From Kaistella haifensis DSM 19056 (GTDB lineage: Bacteria > Bacteroidota > Bacteroidia > Flavobacteriales > Weeksellaceae): 64,000 bases of DNA. The position numbers were made by a program, and so were the translations under genes. Shown here in pieces: positions 7,702-17,631 of this stretch (positions within the stretch are counted from its first letter, which is position 1; the number at the start of each line of letters is the position of its first letter). Below the pieces are notes generated by a model. The model was not told the origin of the DNA and did no database searches. It saw only the letters and a list, made by a program, of their open reading frames with translations. The DNA lies in contig NZ_JASZ02000001.1 in NCBI RefSeq assembly GCF_000735695.2, positions 172,215 through 236,214 on the forward strand, given 5' to 3'.

Positions 7702-9819
7702 TTAACCTCTTGCTTTAGCGATTACGTCTTCGGCAACGTTTGTAGGTGCTGCTTCGTATTTTTCGAATTCCATAGAAGAAGTTGCTCGACCAGATGAAAG
7801 GGTTCTAAGTGAGGTTACGTATCCGAACATTTCAGAAAGCGGAACGAATGCTTTGATTACTTTCGCGTTATTTCTGTCGTCCATACCGTTTACAGTACCT
7901 CTTCTTCTGTTCAAATCTCCTACGATGTCTCCCATGTATTCTTCCGGAGTTACAACCTCCAGTTTCATAATTGGTTCCATGATAACAGGTTTCGCTTTTT
8001 TACCAGCTTCTTTGAAGCCCATCTTAGCAGCAAGTTCGAAGGAAAGTTGGTCAGAATCCACTGGGTGGAAAGATCCGTCTTTCAATACTACTTTGATACC
8101 ATCGATTTCGAATCCAGCAAGTGGACCGTTTTTCATTGCTTCTTTGAAACCTTTTTCTACCGCAGGAACAAATTCTTTTGGAATGTTACCCCCTTTGATT
8201 TCATTTACGAATTCAAGACCAGCTTTGTTATCATCTGCAGGACCAATTTCGAATACGATATCTGCAAATTTACCTCTACCACCAGATTGTTTTTTGTAAA
8301 CTTCTCTGTGGTTAGCAACCATGGTAAGGTTTTCTTTATATTCTACTTGAGGTTGACCTTGGTTTACTTCAACTTTGAACTCTCTTCTCATACGGTCAAC
8401 AATAATGTCGAGGTGAAGCTCACCCATACCGGAAATGATTGTTTGTCCAGAAGCTTCATCAGTTTTCACTGTGAAAGTAGGATCTTCTTCTGCTAATTTA
8501 GCAAGAGCGTTACCCATTTTATCTTGGTCAGCTTTAGTTTTTGGTTCAACAGCGATACCGATTACTGGATCAGGGAAAACCATAGATTCTAGAACGATTG
8601 GGTTCTTTTCGTCTGATAATGTATCTCCAGTTTTGATATCTTTAAAACCTACAGCAGCACCAATATCTCCAGCTTCAATAACTTCTACTGGATTTTGCTT
8701 GTTAGCGTGCATTTGGTAGATTCTAGAAATTCTTTCTTTGTTACCAGATCTTGTGTTCAATACATAAGATCCCGCATCTAATTTCCCCGAATAAGCTCTA
8801 AAGAAAGCTAATCTTCCTACGAAAGGATCCGTAGCAATTTTAAATGCTAATGCGGAGAATGGTTCGTTTACGTCTGGTTTTCTAGTAATTTCAGCGTCTG
8901 TTCTTGGATCAATTCCTTTGATATCGTCTTTATCCATCGGAGAAGGAAGATATTTACAAACTGCGTCAAGCATGAACTGAACCCCTTTATTTTTGAATGA
9001 AGAGCCACAAGTCATCGGGATGATAGACAAATCGATGGTTGCTTTTCTTAATGCTTCGTTGATTTCTTCTTCAGAGATAGAATCTGGATCTTCGAAGAAT
9101 TTCTCCATCAAAGTTTCGTCGTAATCAGCTACTGCTTCAACTAATTTTTCTCTGTAAAGCAACACATCGTCTTTCATATCTTCAGGAATTGGAACTACCT
9201 CGAAAGTAGCACCTTGTCCTGCTTCATCCCAAACGATTGCTCTGTTTTTGATAAGGTCTACAACCCCTTTGAAATCTTCTTCAGCACCGATTGGTAAAAC
9301 GATTGGAACGGCATTAGATCCTAACATGTCTTTAACTTGGTTTACCACGTTAAGGAAGTCAGCACCTTGTCTGTCCATTTTGTTTACGAATCCCATACGA
9401 GCAACTTTATAGTTGTCCGCAAGTCTCCAGTTGGTTTCAGATTGTGGTTCAACTCCATCTACTGCAGAGAAAAGGAATACCAAACCATCTAGTACACGAA
9501 GAGAACGGTTTACCTCTACGGTAAAGTCAACGTGTCCCGGTGTATCGATAATGTTGAAGTGATATTCTTTAGTTTCTGGTAAAGTTTTACCTTGATCTGT
9601 TGGGAAATTCCATTTACAAGTAGTTGCAGCAGAAGTAATTGTAATACCTCTTTCAGCTTCTTGCTCCATCCAGTCCATTGTTGATGCACCTTCATGAACC
9701 TCACCAATTTTGTGAGTTTTACCTGTATAGAATAAAATTCTTTCTGTTGTGGTGGTTTTTCCTGCATCAATGTGCGCAGCAATACCTATATTTCTTGTAT
9801 ATTTAAGATCTCTTGCCAT
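7702..9819 (-). CDS. fusA: elongation factor G
   Basis: EF-G is the GTPase that drives translocation of tRNA and mRNA and, with RRF, ribosome recycling. The 705-residue protein has G1 [15 protein letters not shown] (residues about 15-29), switch [11 protein letters not shown]4 NKMD, domain IV ([15 protein letters not shown]) and domain V (ADVR-like [15 protein letters not shown]). Length and motif order are those of canonical EF-G rather than of the tetracycline-protection proteins. It sits 6 nt downstream of rpsG within the str operon. Confidence 0.98.
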   Translation of the reverse strand: MARDLKYTRNIGIAAHIDAGKTTTTERILFYTGKTHKIGEVHEGASTMDWMEQEAERGITITSAATTCKWNFPTDQGKTLPETKEYHFNIIDTPGHVDFTVEVNRSLRVLDGLVFLFSAVDGVEPQSETNWRLADNYKVARMGFVNKMDRQGADFLNVVNQVKDMLGSNAVPIVLPIGAEEDFKGVVDLIKNRAIVWDEAGQGATFEVVPIPEDMKDDVLLYREKLVEAVADYDETLMEKFFEDPDSISEEEINEALRKATIDLSIIPMTCGSSFKNKGVQFMLDAVCKYLPSPMDKDDIKGIDPRTDAEITRKPDVNEPFSALAFKIATDPFVGRLAFFRAYSGKLDAGSYVLNTRSGNKERISRIYQMHANKQNPVEVIEAGDIGAAVGFKDIKTGDTLSDEKNPIVLESMVFPDPVIGIAVEPKTKADQDKMGNALAKLAEEDPTFTVKTDEASGQTIISGMGELHLDIIVDRMRREFKVEVNQGQPQVEYKENLTMVANHREVYKKQSGGRGKFADIVFEIGPADDNKAGLEFVNEIKGGNIPKEFVPAVEKGFKEAMKNGPLAGFEIDGIKVVLKDGSFHPVDSDQLSFELAAKMGFKEAGKKAKPVIMEPIMKLEVVTPEEYMGDIVGDLNRRRGTVNGMDDRNNAKVIKAFVPLSEMFGYVTSLRTLSSGRATSSMEFEKYEAAPTNVAEDVIAKARG

Positions 9820-9825
9820 TTCAGA

Positions 9826-10302
9826 TTAGAATTTAAAGTGTGAAAATGCTTTGTTAGCTTCAGCCATTCTGTGAGTGTCTGTTTTCTTTTTGTAAGCAGC
9901 ACCTTCTTCTTTTGCAGCAGCGATAACTTCAGCAGCTAATTTCTGAGCCATTGATTTATCGTTTCTTGCTTTTGAATATTTGATTAACCATTTCATTGCC
10001 ATAGAAATTTTTCTATCTGCTCTGATTGGCATTGGAATTTGGAAGTTAGCACCACCGATTCTTCTTGAACGTACTTCTACGTGAGGCATTACGTTGGTTA
10101 AAGCATCTTTCCAGATTTCCAAAGAAGTTTTTTCATTATCTCCTTTTTTGCTTTCTACGATATCTAAAGCATCATAGAAAATTTTGAATGCGATAGATTT
10201 TTTTCCATCAAGCATCAAATTGTTTACGAATCTTGTTACCAGTTGATCATTAAATTTAGGATCCGGTAACAACGGTCTTTTTTTCGCTTTTGTTTTTCTC
10301 AT
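9826..10302 (-). CDS. rpsG: 30S ribosomal protein S7
   Basis: S7 nucleates assembly of the 30S head and lies near the E site. The 158-residue protein begins [20 protein letters not shown] and contains [19 protein letters not shown] and [17 protein letters not shown], typical of S7. It lies between rpsL (25-nt gap) and fusA (6-nt gap) in the str operon. Confidence 0.98.
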   Translation of the reverse strand: MRKTKAKKRPLLPDPKFNDQLVTRFVNNLMLDGKKSIAFKIFYDALDIVESKKGDNEKTSLEIWKDALTNVMPHVEVRSRRIGGANFQIPMPIRADRKISMAMKWLIKYSKARNDKSMAQKLAAEVIAAAKEEGAAYKKKTDTHRMAEANKAFSHFKF

Positions 10303-10327
10303 TGTTTCGTTTCTTACTAATTAATGA

Positions 10328-10741
10328 TTACTTTTTCTTACCTTTTGCAGGTGCTGCAGCTGCTTGACCTGGTTTTGGTCTTTTCGCTCCGTACTTAGAT
10401 CTTCTTTGGGTTCTGCCGTTTACTCCTGCAGTATCCAAAGCTCCACGAACAATGTGATAACGTACTCCCGGTAGGTCTTTCACCCTTCCTCCGCGTACCA
10501 ATACTATCGAGTGCTCTTGAAGATTGTGTCCTTCGCCCGGGATATAAGCGTTGACTTCTTTACCGTTAGAAAGTCTTACCCTTGCAACTTTTCTAAGTGC
10601 AGAGTTCGGTTTCTTTGGGGTAGTAGTATATACTCTTGTACATACACCTCGTCTTTGTGGACAGGAATCAAGTGCAGCCGATTTACTCTTCTTGGTAAGT
10701 GCGACTCTTCCTTTTCTAACTAATTGTTGAATAGTAGGCAT
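10328..10741 (-). CDS. rpsL: 30S ribosomal protein S12
   Basis: S12 controls decoding fidelity at the A site. The 137-residue protein has [20 protein letters not shown] and [17 protein letters not shown]. The Lys residues equivalent to E. coli K43 and K88 are both present, so no streptomycin-resistance substitution is visible at those sites. A lineage-type C-terminal tail rich in Ala, Pro and Lys follows SKYGAKRPK. It is the first gene of the str operon, behind a strong promoter. Confidence 0.98.
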   Translation of the reverse strand: MPTIQQLVRKGRVALTKKSKSAALDSCPQRRGVCTRVYTTTPKKPNSALRKVARVRLSNGKEVNAYIPGEGHNLQEHSIVLVRGGRVKDLPGVRYHIVRGALDTAGVNGRTQRRSKYGAKRPKPGQAAAAPAKGKKK

Positions 10742-10765
10742 TTAATTGCTTTTTATTTTAGGGTG

Positions 10766-10796
10766 CAAAAGTATGAAATATTTTTTAACCCACAAA
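10766..10796 (-). promoter_or_regulatory. promoter of the rpsL-rpsG-fusA-rpsJ operon
   Basis: On the minus strand TTTG (10793-10796), a 19-nt spacer and TACTTTTG (10766-10773) match the Bacteroidota consensus. They are followed by CACCC at the expected start site. The leader to the rpsL ATG is about 20 nt. Confidence 0.8.
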
Positions 10797-10845
10797 TACA
10801 ATTATCTAATTTATAAGATTTTGTACTGAATATTTATCTTCCCAT

Positions 10846-12045
10846 TTATTTTAAAATCAATTCAGAGGTATATAAAACTTGAGATTTATTTTTAATCGTA
10901 TCAATTTTTAACCATTTGATTTGTGGATTAATCGTTCCTGCGATCGATTGTTTAATCTCCCCTTTTTGGTTATTGGTATGTTGATAATTGAAGGTTTTTC
11001 CGATAATTGGTATGTGATAAGTCGTAAGCGAGACTTCTGCTTTTTTCTCATCATTATACAGATACTTTTTATGACTGAATTGAGGCATTTGCGATTCTAT
11101 TTGCTTCTTATTATTCAAGTAATTCACCGGTGTTTTCAATGCATAAACCGTTAAAAAGAAAAGAAAGAAACTTCCTAAACCAAAAATAAAAGCATCCGAT
11201 TTTAAATTTTTAAAATAAATAATAAGAAATGAAAAGAACAAACAGAAATTAGCCGCAGCAAGCATTCTCACATTCATTTCCTCGATTTGCTGAAAATAAT
11301 AAGATACAAACAATGAAACAGCATAAACCCCAGAAACTACCCAAAGTAATTGATGAAAATCCAATGCGATTACTTCCTTTTTCTTCCGAACCAATTGTAT
11401 AAAATAAAAAAGCAGCAACAAATCAAAAATCATCAAACCGATCTGAAAAGCGAGACTTGCAAAACTATTAGAAGCAGGTTTAATCATAATAAAAGGATCG
11501 AAAACAGCCGAAACTCCCAAAATATTACGAAGTAAGTAAACCGAAGAAAATTGTTGCAAAGTTCCCCTTACATTTTCTCCAGTGAAACTACCATATATAT
11601 ATAAGTTGAATCCCAAATATCCCGCAATTCCAATGCCGGCAAACAGTAAAACTTGAAACAAATCTTTTTTTAGAGGAAAAGAATGCTTTATCAAAATAGT
11701 AATCAACCAGAAAAATCCAACTCCAAGATAAATGTAAACTCCTGAATATCGAATTGTAAAGAGCAAGAATAAAAGTAATGAAGCAAAAAAAACAAATTGA
11801 TATTGGCGAAATTTTCCAATAAATCTTTCATGAAAGACATAAAAAAGAAAATATAAAAGAAAAATAAACGGAGCTTCCGAAATGAAATATCCAAAAACAA
11901 AAAAAGCAGTATTCCCGGTAAAGAGCAGCACCGTTTCTTTAAAATAAAACTTCTTGAAATAAGAAAAAAGAAGTACCGCCACAACCATTGATATATTCAG
12001 AAATTTGGCTGACCAAAAATAATCCCGAAAAACTAAATGAAACAA
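10846..12045 (-). CDS. multi-pass membrane protein, main part of a frameshifted gene
   Basis: This 399-codon frame starts at a TTG and encodes about nine hydrophobic helices, then a roughly 90-residue extracytoplasmic tail (SQMPQFSHKKYLYNDEKKAE...). The architecture resembles GT-C type polyprenol-dependent glycosyltransferases or related flavobacterial membrane proteins, but I see no catalytic motif I can name. The frame is open upstream of the TTG (ISNLIE), and the true N-terminus lies in another frame at 12051-12218. The full gene would therefore be 10846-12218, about 456 residues, with one T missing near 12053. It stands between the str operon and a divergent LRR gene. Confidence 0.7.
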   Translation of the reverse strand: MFHLVFRDYFWSAKFLNISMVVAVLLFSYFKKFYFKETVLLFTGNTAFFVFGYFISEAPFIFLLYFLFYVFHERFIGKFRQYQFVFFASLLLFLLFTIRYSGVYIYLGVGFFWLITILIKHSFPLKKDLFQVLLFAGIGIAGYLGFNLYIYGSFTGENVRGTLQQFSSVYLLRNILGVSAVFDPFIMIKPASNSFASLAFQIGLMIFDLLLLFYFIQLVRKKKEVIALDFHQLLWVVSGVYAVSLFVSYYFQQIEEMNVRMLAAANFCLFFSFLIIYFKNLKSDAFIFGLGSFFLFFLTVYALKTPVNYLNNKKQIESQMPQFSHKKYLYNDEKKAEVSLTTYHIPIIGKTFNYQHTNNQKGEIKQSIAGTINPQIKWLKIDTIKNKSQVLYTSELILK

Positions 12046-12050
12046 TTCTA

Positions 12051-12218
12051 TTAAATTGGAAATCCTATCGGAAACAAATTCGTTTTCAGTTGTGGCAAAT
12101 CCGAAGCAATTCCAAAATAAGAAAGACTATCCGCACCTGCGCCTCCCGCTGGAAGAAAAAAAGATTGAAAAAAATAAACCAACACGATAACAAAAGCCAA
12201 AACAATATATTTTCTCAT
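12051..12218 (-). pseudogene. N-terminal fragment of the frameshifted membrane protein
   Basis: From an ATG at 12216-12218 a 55-codon frame reads MRKYIVLAFVIVLVYFFQSF, then PAGGAGADSLSYFGIASDLP and ends NLFPIGFPI-TAA. Restoring one T to the T3 run at the stop (CCAATTT to CCAATTTT) continues the protein into LIELFHLVFRDYFWSAKF of the downstream frame without loss. The first transmembrane helix and the following loop are therefore separated from the rest of the gene by a single-base deletion, real or artefactual. Confidence 0.8.
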
Positions 12219-12296
12219 AAATAATCCTAAAAAATTTCATTAATCAAGCAAATATGCAAATTTTTAAAATTTAATTCTACATTTCAACTTTTGATA

Positions 12297-12304
12297 TATA
12301 TTTG
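12297..12304 (+). promoter_or_regulatory. -7 promoter element before the LRR gene
   Basis: TATATTTG matches TAnnTTTG and lies 25 nt before the ATG at 12329. No convincing -33 TTG is present at the usual spacing. Confidence 0.45.
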
Positions 12305-12328
12305 TACACTTAAAAAACACACTATTGA

Positions 12329-13960
12329 ATGAATAAATTTCTATTCTTTTTACTCTTTTCGCAATTGTATTTCTCGCAAAATTGGAGCATTTCTTTTGCG
12401 GAAAGATCCTCATTAATCAATATTTACAACTCAACTTCAGGAGAAACGTGGAGCCAAAAATGGGATTTGGAAAAAGATCCCAAAAACTGGTACGGAATCA
12501 AAATAAAAAACGGCAGCGTAATCGAAATTAATCTCCGCGGAAATGCTTTGAAAGGCAATTTCCCGATGTCGATTTCGAATTTCAGCAAACTTCAGAAATT
12601 GGATTTAAGTTCCAACCAACTTTCCGGTGAAATTTCGCCAGCAATTTCTGTTTTAGGCAATTTGGTTCGAATCGACATCAGCAACAATCGATTGACAGGC
12701 GATCCTACTTCGTCGATTCTTCCGCTGTCCAATCTTCAGGAAATTTCGCTCGGAAACAATCAATTTGCAATTACCGACATCAATGCTTTTTTGCAGAATT
12801 TTCCTTCTTTAAAGATTTTAGATCTTTCTCACACCAATCTAAATACGGTTCCTGCAAAAATATCAACTTTAACCAATCTCGAATCGTTGAATTTAAGCAA
12901 CAATACCATTTCACAGAATTTTAGCAATTTATCAAATCTCATCAATCTCCGTGAATTGAACCTTTCCGGAAACCAACTCACGAAAATTCCTTCCGAACTT
13001 ACCGCGCTTTCCGCGCTTACTTCTTTGGATTTGAGCAATAATTTATTTACCTCAAATTACGCCACGGTTCTGGGAAATTTACAAAACTTGGAATGGCTTT
13101 CCTTGGCAAACAACCAAATCTCGGTTTTCCCGGCGGAACTTTCACAGCTAAAAAAATTAGTTCATTTAAATTTTTCGGGAAACAAAATTTCCGGCGGTTT
13201 CGAAAGCTTGTTGAGTTTAAAAGATCTCGAACAAATTTATCTGGACAAAAACGAAATTTCTGGTGGATTCCCCACTTCACTACTTCAGTTGGGAAAGCTT
13301 CAAATGCTTTCATTGACGGGCAACCGACTTTCGGGCGAAATTCCTGAAAACCTTCCCGCGATTACTTTTTTAGAAAACAATCGATTTACAAAACAGGAAA
13401 TAAAAAATTTCATTCTTAAAAATAAAGACTTTGCAGATTTCACTTATTCACCACAACGATACGACGAGCCGAAAAATGTTTACGCAACTTTAGGTTCTTC
13501 AACTTCATTAACGCAAGCGCTTTCCGGCAACGAATATCAATTTTCTTGGTACAAAAATTTGGATCAAAAAATTCCCGGAACCTTTGAAAGTTATTATATA
13601 AGTAATGTTGAAGATGATGATTTGGCCTTGTACACCTGCGAAGCATACGTTTTCGAGGAATTACCAAACGAGTTGATGGAAATTTCGTTTTTCAGAGAAC
13701 CGGTAACTTTGGTAAAAGAGCTGGGAACAAAAGAAATAAAGAATGATTTAGTCGTTTATCCTAATCCTACAACCGATTTTCTTTATATTAAAACTTCAAA
13801 ATTAGACCTTGAAAAAGTGTTTATTTTCGATCTTAGCGGAAAGCTTTTATTCTCGGAAAAATCAAAAACAATCGACGTGAGGAATCTGCCTTCCGCAACG
13901 TATATCATTTCTATAAAAACTTCCGATACTTTGAAATCATTTAAATTCATTAAACATTAA
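12329..13960 (+). CDS. secreted leucine-rich-repeat protein with T9SS sorting domain
   Basis: The 543-residue protein has a Sec signal peptide (MNKFLFFLLFSQLYFSQ). About 11-12 leucine-rich repeats follow (residues about 65-345) with the plant/bacterial LxxLxLSxNxLxGxIP pattern (LQKLDLSSNQLSGEI, LRELNLSGNQLTKIP, LQMLSLTGNRLSGEIP). An Ig-like region (about 375-450, ALSGNEYQFSWYKN) precedes a C-terminal type-A T9SS signal (YPNPTTDFLYI...LPSATYIISI). The product is therefore probably exported and anchored or released at the cell surface. Function is unknown, with adhesion or protein binding likely. It is monocistronic, with a terminator just downstream. Confidence 0.9.
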   Translation: MNKFLFFLLFSQLYFSQNWSISFAERSSLINIYNSTSGETWSQKWDLEKDPKNWYGIKIKNGSVIEINLRGNALKGNFPMSISNFSKLQKLDLSSNQLSGEISPAISVLGNLVRIDISNNRLTGDPTSSILPLSNLQEISLGNNQFAITDINAFLQNFPSLKILDLSHTNLNTVPAKISTLTNLESLNLSNNTISQNFSNLSNLINLRELNLSGNQLTKIPSELTALSALTSLDLSNNLFTSNYATVLGNLQNLEWLSLANNQISVFPAELSQLKKLVHLNFSGNKISGGFESLLSLKDLEQIYLDKNEISGGFPTSLLQLGKLQMLSLTGNRLSGEIPENLPAITFLENNRFTKQEIKNFILKNKDFADFTYSPQRYDEPKNVYATLGSSTSLTQALSGNEYQFSWYKNLDQKIPGTFESYYISNVEDDDLALYTCEAYVFEELPNELMEISFFREPVTLVKELGTKEIKNDLVVYPNPTTDFLYIKTSKLDLEKVFIFDLSGKLLFSEKSKTIDVRNLPSATYIISIKTSDTLKSFKFIKH

Positions 13961-13981
13961 GCATCAAAATTCTTTCATATT

Positions 13982-14013
13982 AAAAAAATCGTCTTGTGAA
14001 AGGCGATTTTTTG
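13982..14013 (+). terminator. intrinsic terminator after the LRR gene
   Basis: AAAAAATCGTCTT pairs with AAGGCGATTTTTT across a GTGA loop with one G-U pair. It ends in a T run and has A runs on the other side, so it could work in both directions. Confidence 0.8.
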
Positions 14014-14025
14014 TTTTCTAATTTT

Positions 14026-14033
14026 TACATTTG
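14026..14033 (+). promoter_or_regulatory. -7 promoter element of pncB
   Basis: TACATTTG matches TAnnTTTG and lies 15 nt before the ATG at 14049. It overlaps the upstream in-frame TTG at 14031, which argues that the TTG is not the start codon. The leader would be about 12 nt. Confidence 0.6.
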
Positions 14034-14048
14034 TTTAAATATCATTTT

Positions 14049-15224
14049 ATGAGTGTAAGATTCAAGTCCATTCTCGATAACGATTTCTATAAAATCACGA
14101 TGCAAAACGCGGTGGTGAAACTTTTCCCAAACGAAAAGGTAAAATATGAGTTCATCAATCGCGGAAAACATCATTTTCCGGAAGGTTTTGATGCTGAACT
14201 GAGAAAATCGGTGAACGCAATGGCAGAACTGAAGCTCACAAAAGATGAGAAGGAATTCTTGAGAGAAACTTGCCCTTATCTCGATTTGCCGTATTTGGAT
14301 TTTTTGGGCGGATATCATTATGATCCAACTGAAGTTACGATTCAGCAAACCGAAAATGAGTTGCGCGTAACGGTGGAAGGACAATGGTACCGGACAATAT
14401 TATGGGAAGTTCCGCTTTTGGCTTTAATTTCCGAATTGCATTATGAAATGAACAATATGGAAAGAGATTCCGATGAAATAGTAGTTGCCAAAACTTTGGA
14501 AAAAGCCGAAGAATTGAACAAACTCGGCGTTACTTTCGCAGAATTTGGTACCAGGAGAAGACACTCTTATAAAGTCCACGATCTCGTGGTTGATACTTTG
14601 GTAAAAAATAAAAATACAAAATTTATCGGTTCTTCTAATATTCATTTTGCGATGAAATATGGCGTAAAGCCAATAGGAACACACGCTCACGAATGGTTTA
14701 TGTTTCACGCTGCAGAATATGGTTTCAAGATGGCCAACGCACTTTCGTTGGAACATTGGGTGGATGTTTATCGTGGTGATTTGGGTGTAGCCCTTTCAGA
14801 TACCTACACCACAGAAGTTTTTTTCCAGCAATTTGATAAAAAATTTGCGAAACTATTTGACGGTGTTCGTCATGATAGTGGCGACCCAATCGAGTTCGCA
14901 CACAAAACCATTGAACATTATAAAACAAACGGCATCAATCCTTTATTCAAATACATTATTTTTTCTGATGGTTTGAACATGGAAAAAGTAGCAGAAATCA
15001 CTCACGCTTGTAAAGGGAAAATCGGAATTTCATTCGGAATTGGCACCAATTTAACCAACGATGTCGATGTGAAACCAATGAATATAGTGATGAAACTTGT
15101 TGCTGCAAAAGCAATAAATGGAGATTGGATTCCTACGGTAAAACTTTCCGACGAAAGAGGTAAATATACTGGTGATCCAAAAATGATCGAACTTGCTAAA
15201 GAATTTTTGAGAATTCATGATTAA
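14049..15224 (+). CDS. pncB: nicotinate phosphoribosyltransferase
   Basis: PncB converts nicotinate and PRPP (with ATP) to nicotinate mononucleotide in the Preiss-Handler route to NAD. The 391-residue protein starts MSVRFKSILDNDFYKITMQN and has the signature KYEFINR, EFGTRRRHS (phosphoribosyl and nicotinate contacts), GSSNIHFAMKYGVKPIGTHA with the phosphorylated His context, and FDGVRHDSGDPIEFA. I chose the ATG at 14049 because the upstream TTG (14031) lies within the promoter. Another NAD gene, nadD, is in this window at 61.4 kb but is not linked. Confidence 0.95.
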   Translation: MSVRFKSILDNDFYKITMQNAVVKLFPNEKVKYEFINRGKHHFPEGFDAELRKSVNAMAELKLTKDEKEFLRETCPYLDLPYLDFLGGYHYDPTEVTIQQTENELRVTVEGQWYRTILWEVPLLALISELHYEMNNMERDSDEIVVAKTLEKAEELNKLGVTFAEFGTRRRHSYKVHDLVVDTLVKNKNTKFIGSSNIHFAMKYGVKPIGTHAHEWFMFHAAEYGFKMANALSLEHWVDVYRGDLGVALSDTYTTEVFFQQFDKKFAKLFDGVRHDSGDPIEFAHKTIEHYKTNGINPLFKYIIFSDGLNMEKVAEITHACKGKIGISFGIGTNLTNDVDVKPMNIVMKLVAAKAINGDWIPTVKLSDERGKYTGDPKMIELAKEFLRIHD

Positions 15225-15285
15225 AATCTAAATCAGTAAGTTTTAAAGAATTCGTAGTAATCCCGAAAATTATTTTTTTTCTTCC

Positions 15286-15293
15286 TATTTTTG
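15286..15293 (+). promoter_or_regulatory. -7 promoter element abutting the rmuC start
   Basis: TATTTTTG matches TAnnTTTG and ends 4 nt before the rmuC ATG (15298). The expected start site therefore falls on or next to the start codon, giving an almost leaderless transcript. Confidence 0.5.
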
Positions 15294-15297
15294 AAAA

Positions 15298-16800
15298 ATG
15301 GAAATTACTACTTTATTTATAGGGATTATTATCGGAGTTTTAATCGGAGCATTGATTGTCTATTTTTTCTTAAAATCCTCCACTATTTCTCGAACACTTT
15401 TCGATGATTTGAATAATAGTTTTATTAGGACAAATTCTGATTTACAAAATTCGACATTGAAAATCAATGAATTAGAAAATTCTTACCTTTCTGAGAAGCA
15501 AACAAACCTTCAGCAAACTGAATTTTTAAATCAATTAAAAACGGATATTGCCAAAATTTCTGCTGAAAGTAATGCTCAAAATCAAAGAATTGAAGAACAA
15601 ACAGAAATCAACAACAATCAAAGTTCAGAAATCAAAAAATTGGTTGATGAAAAAAATGAATTAATCTCAATAAAATCTCACCTCAATGCACAAAACCAAG
15701 CTTTACAAAAACTCTTAGATAGCCAAAAAGAAGAAATTGAAAAAATGCAAGCCTTGGCTAAAGAAGAATTTCAGAATCTCGCCAACAGAATTCTCGAAGA
15801 AAAATCAAAGAAATTCACCGATACGAACAAAGAAAATCTTGATTTACTCCTAAAACCATTGGGCGAAAACCTTGAAAACTTTAAGAAAAGAGTCAGCGAA
15901 GTGTACGAAAACGAAGCTCGCGAAAGGTTTTCACTGAACAATACCATCAAAATGATGATGGAGCAAACCACGAAAATCAGCCAAGAAGCCAATAATCTCG
16001 CGACAGCACTCAAAGGACAAACAAAGACACAAGGCGATTGGGGCGAAATGATTCTCGAAAGAATTTTGGAAGATTCCGGACTTACCAAAGACCGCGAATA
16101 TTTCTCTCAATTCAACATAAAAAATGAAAACGGAGAAAACCAAAGACCGGATTTTGTACTAAAACTTCCAGGAAATCAAATCGTTATTATCGACTCGAAA
16201 GTTTCGTTAAACGCTTATGAACGAATGATTTCCGCTGAAGACGAAGAACAGAGAAAACAAAATCTAAACTTGCACATTTCAGCAATGAAAAGACATATTG
16301 ACACCTTGGCTGAAAAAAGATATGATAATCTGAAGGAATCACTGGATTTTACCATCATGTTTGTTCCCGTGGAATCAGCTTTCCTTACTGCTTTGCAAGG
16401 GGATACACAACTCTGGAATTACGCATACAAAAAACACATTATTTTGCTGAGTCCAACCAATTTAATCGCTTATTTAAAACTGATTTCAGATGTTTGGAAA
16501 CGCGATCACCACAACAAAAACGCGGCGGAAATTGCAAGGCAAGCCGGAGCTTTATATGATAAATTCGACGGATTTGTAACCGATTTGCTAAAAATAGGTA
16601 AGAAAATGGATGATGCCAAAGGCGACTATGAGAATGCGATGAAAAAACTTTCCACCGGAAAAGGAAATCTGGTTGGTAGTGTACAAAAACTAAAACAATT
16701 GGGCGCAAAAGCAAGTAAAAACCTTCCGGAGGCACTTCTAGAAAGAGCAAACGAAGATTCTGAAACCAATTTACTAGAAACTGAAAATACCGAAGAATAA
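15298..16800 (+). CDS. rmuC: DNA recombination protein RmuC
   Basis: RmuC proteins limit DNA inversions and rearrangements; the core is a predicted nuclease-like fold. The 500-residue protein has an N-terminal membrane helix (about 5-27), a long coiled coil (about 35-165) and the RmuC domain. The domain shows GQTKTQGDWGEMILERILEDSGL, a PDFVLKLPGNQIVIIDSKVS strand pair like the D...D/ExK core of PD-(D/E)XK enzymes, and FVPVESAFLTAL. The trmH-like gene begins 2 nt after the stop, so the two are likely co-transcribed. Confidence 0.93.
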   Translation: MEITTLFIGIIIGVLIGALIVYFFLKSSTISRTLFDDLNNSFIRTNSDLQNSTLKINELENSYLSEKQTNLQQTEFLNQLKTDIAKISAESNAQNQRIEEQTEINNNQSSEIKKLVDEKNELISIKSHLNAQNQALQKLLDSQKEEIEKMQALAKEEFQNLANRILEEKSKKFTDTNKENLDLLLKPLGENLENFKKRVSEVYENEARERFSLNNTIKMMMEQTTKISQEANNLATALKGQTKTQGDWGEMILERILEDSGLTKDREYFSQFNIKNENGENQRPDFVLKLPGNQIVIIDSKVSLNAYERMISAEDEEQRKQNLNLHISAMKRHIDTLAEKRYDNLKESLDFTIMFVPVESAFLTALQGDTQLWNYAYKKHIILLSPTNLIAYLKLISDVWKRDHHNKNAAEIARQAGALYDKFDGFVTDLLKIGKKMDDAKGDYENAMKKLSTGKGNLVGSVQKLKQLGAKASKNLPEALLERANEDSETNLLETENTEE

Positions 16801-16802
16801 AA

Positions 16803-17576
16803 ATGGTGATTGAAAGTCTACAAAACGAAAAAATAAAAAACCTTAGCCGCTTAATTACCGATAACCGCTTTCGCAGGAAATCCGGGATTTTTGTGGTCGA
16901 AGGCAAGCAAGAAAACGAAAGAGCACTGCAATTTCAATTCGAAAACGTAGAGTTTTATATCTGCGAAAGTATTTACAACGACGATTTTCCAAAAGGAAAA
17001 ATAAACTTGGTTTCTGAAAAAATTTACGATAAGATCGCGTATCGAGGGGGTTCAGAAGGAATTATCGGAATTTATAAATCAAAGTTGAATGTTCTTTCTA
17101 AATTTAAACCAAAAGAAAATTCCTCAATAATTATTGTTGAAAGCATTGAAAAGCCTGGAAATTTGGGTGCAATCCTAAGAAGTTGCGAAGCTTTCGGAAT
17201 TGATGCTTTAATTGTAACGGATGCAAAGACCGACTTTTACAATCCGAATGTGATCCGTTCGAGCGTTGGTTGCTTATTCGGAATGAATGTCTTCCAATCG
17301 AACAATCAAGAATTATTTGAATTTTTACAAGAAAACAAATTCAGTATCTATACAACTTTGATGGATGAAAGCGCAAAAGATCTTTATAAAAAAAATTTCA
17401 CCGGAAAAAGTGCGTTGTTATTTGGTACAGAACATTCCGGTCTCAGTGATTTCTGGATTGGTAAAGGAAAAAACACGCTTATTCCCATGTCCGGAAGTAT
17501 CGATTCTCTTAATTTGAGCAATGCCGTGGCGATTAGTTGCTACGAAATATTAAGACAAAAGCTCAATCATAAATAA
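16803..17576 (+). CDS. TrmH/SpoU-family RNA 2'-O-ribose methyltransferase
   Basis: The 257-residue SPOUT enzyme transfers a methyl group from SAM to a ribose 2'-OH in tRNA or rRNA. The N-terminal substrate-binding region (about 1-95) includes RFRRKSGIFVVEGKQENERA. The catalytic domain has motif 1 ESIEKPGNLGAILRSCEAFG (catalytic Asn and Arg), motif 2 LLFGTEHSGLS and motif 3 IPMSGSIDSLNLSNAVAI, which forms the trefoil-knot cofactor site. The target nucleotide cannot be told from the sequence. It lies downstream of rmuC in one transcription unit. Confidence 0.93.
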   Translation: MVIESLQNEKIKNLSRLITDNRFRRKSGIFVVEGKQENERALQFQFENVEFYICESIYNDDFPKGKINLVSEKIYDKIAYRGGSEGIIGIYKSKLNVLSKFKPKENSSIIIVESIEKPGNLGAILRSCEAFGIDALIVTDAKTDFYNPNVIRSSVGCLFGMNVFQSNNQELFEFLQENKFSIYTTLMDESAKDLYKKNFTGKSALLFGTEHSGLSDFWIGKGKNTLIPMSGSIDSLNLSNAVAISCYEILRQKLNHK

Positions 17577-17605
17577 GAAAAAACCGCTTCTCGAGAGAAA
17601 CGGTT
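17577..17605 (-). terminator. terminator of the Ala-rich lipoprotein gene
   Basis: AACCG-C-TTCTC (17582-17592) pairs with GAGAA-A-CGGTT (17595-17605). On the minus strand six T follow directly. It may also stop the plus-strand rmuC-trmH transcript. Confidence 0.7.
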
Positions 17606-17631
17606 AATCTTTTGATAAAAGTAGTTGCTAA

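Noticed and set aside
7702..9819. Ribosomal-protection (tetracycline-type) GTPase instead of EF-G
   Set aside because: It lies in the str operon with full EF-G domain order and length.
10328..10741. Streptomycin-resistance change in S12
   Set aside because: The Lys residues equivalent to K43 and K88 are both present (PKKPNS and RVKDLP).
14031..14048. TTG start of pncB
   Set aside because: It overlaps the -7 promoter box, and the family N-terminus begins at the ATG at 14049.
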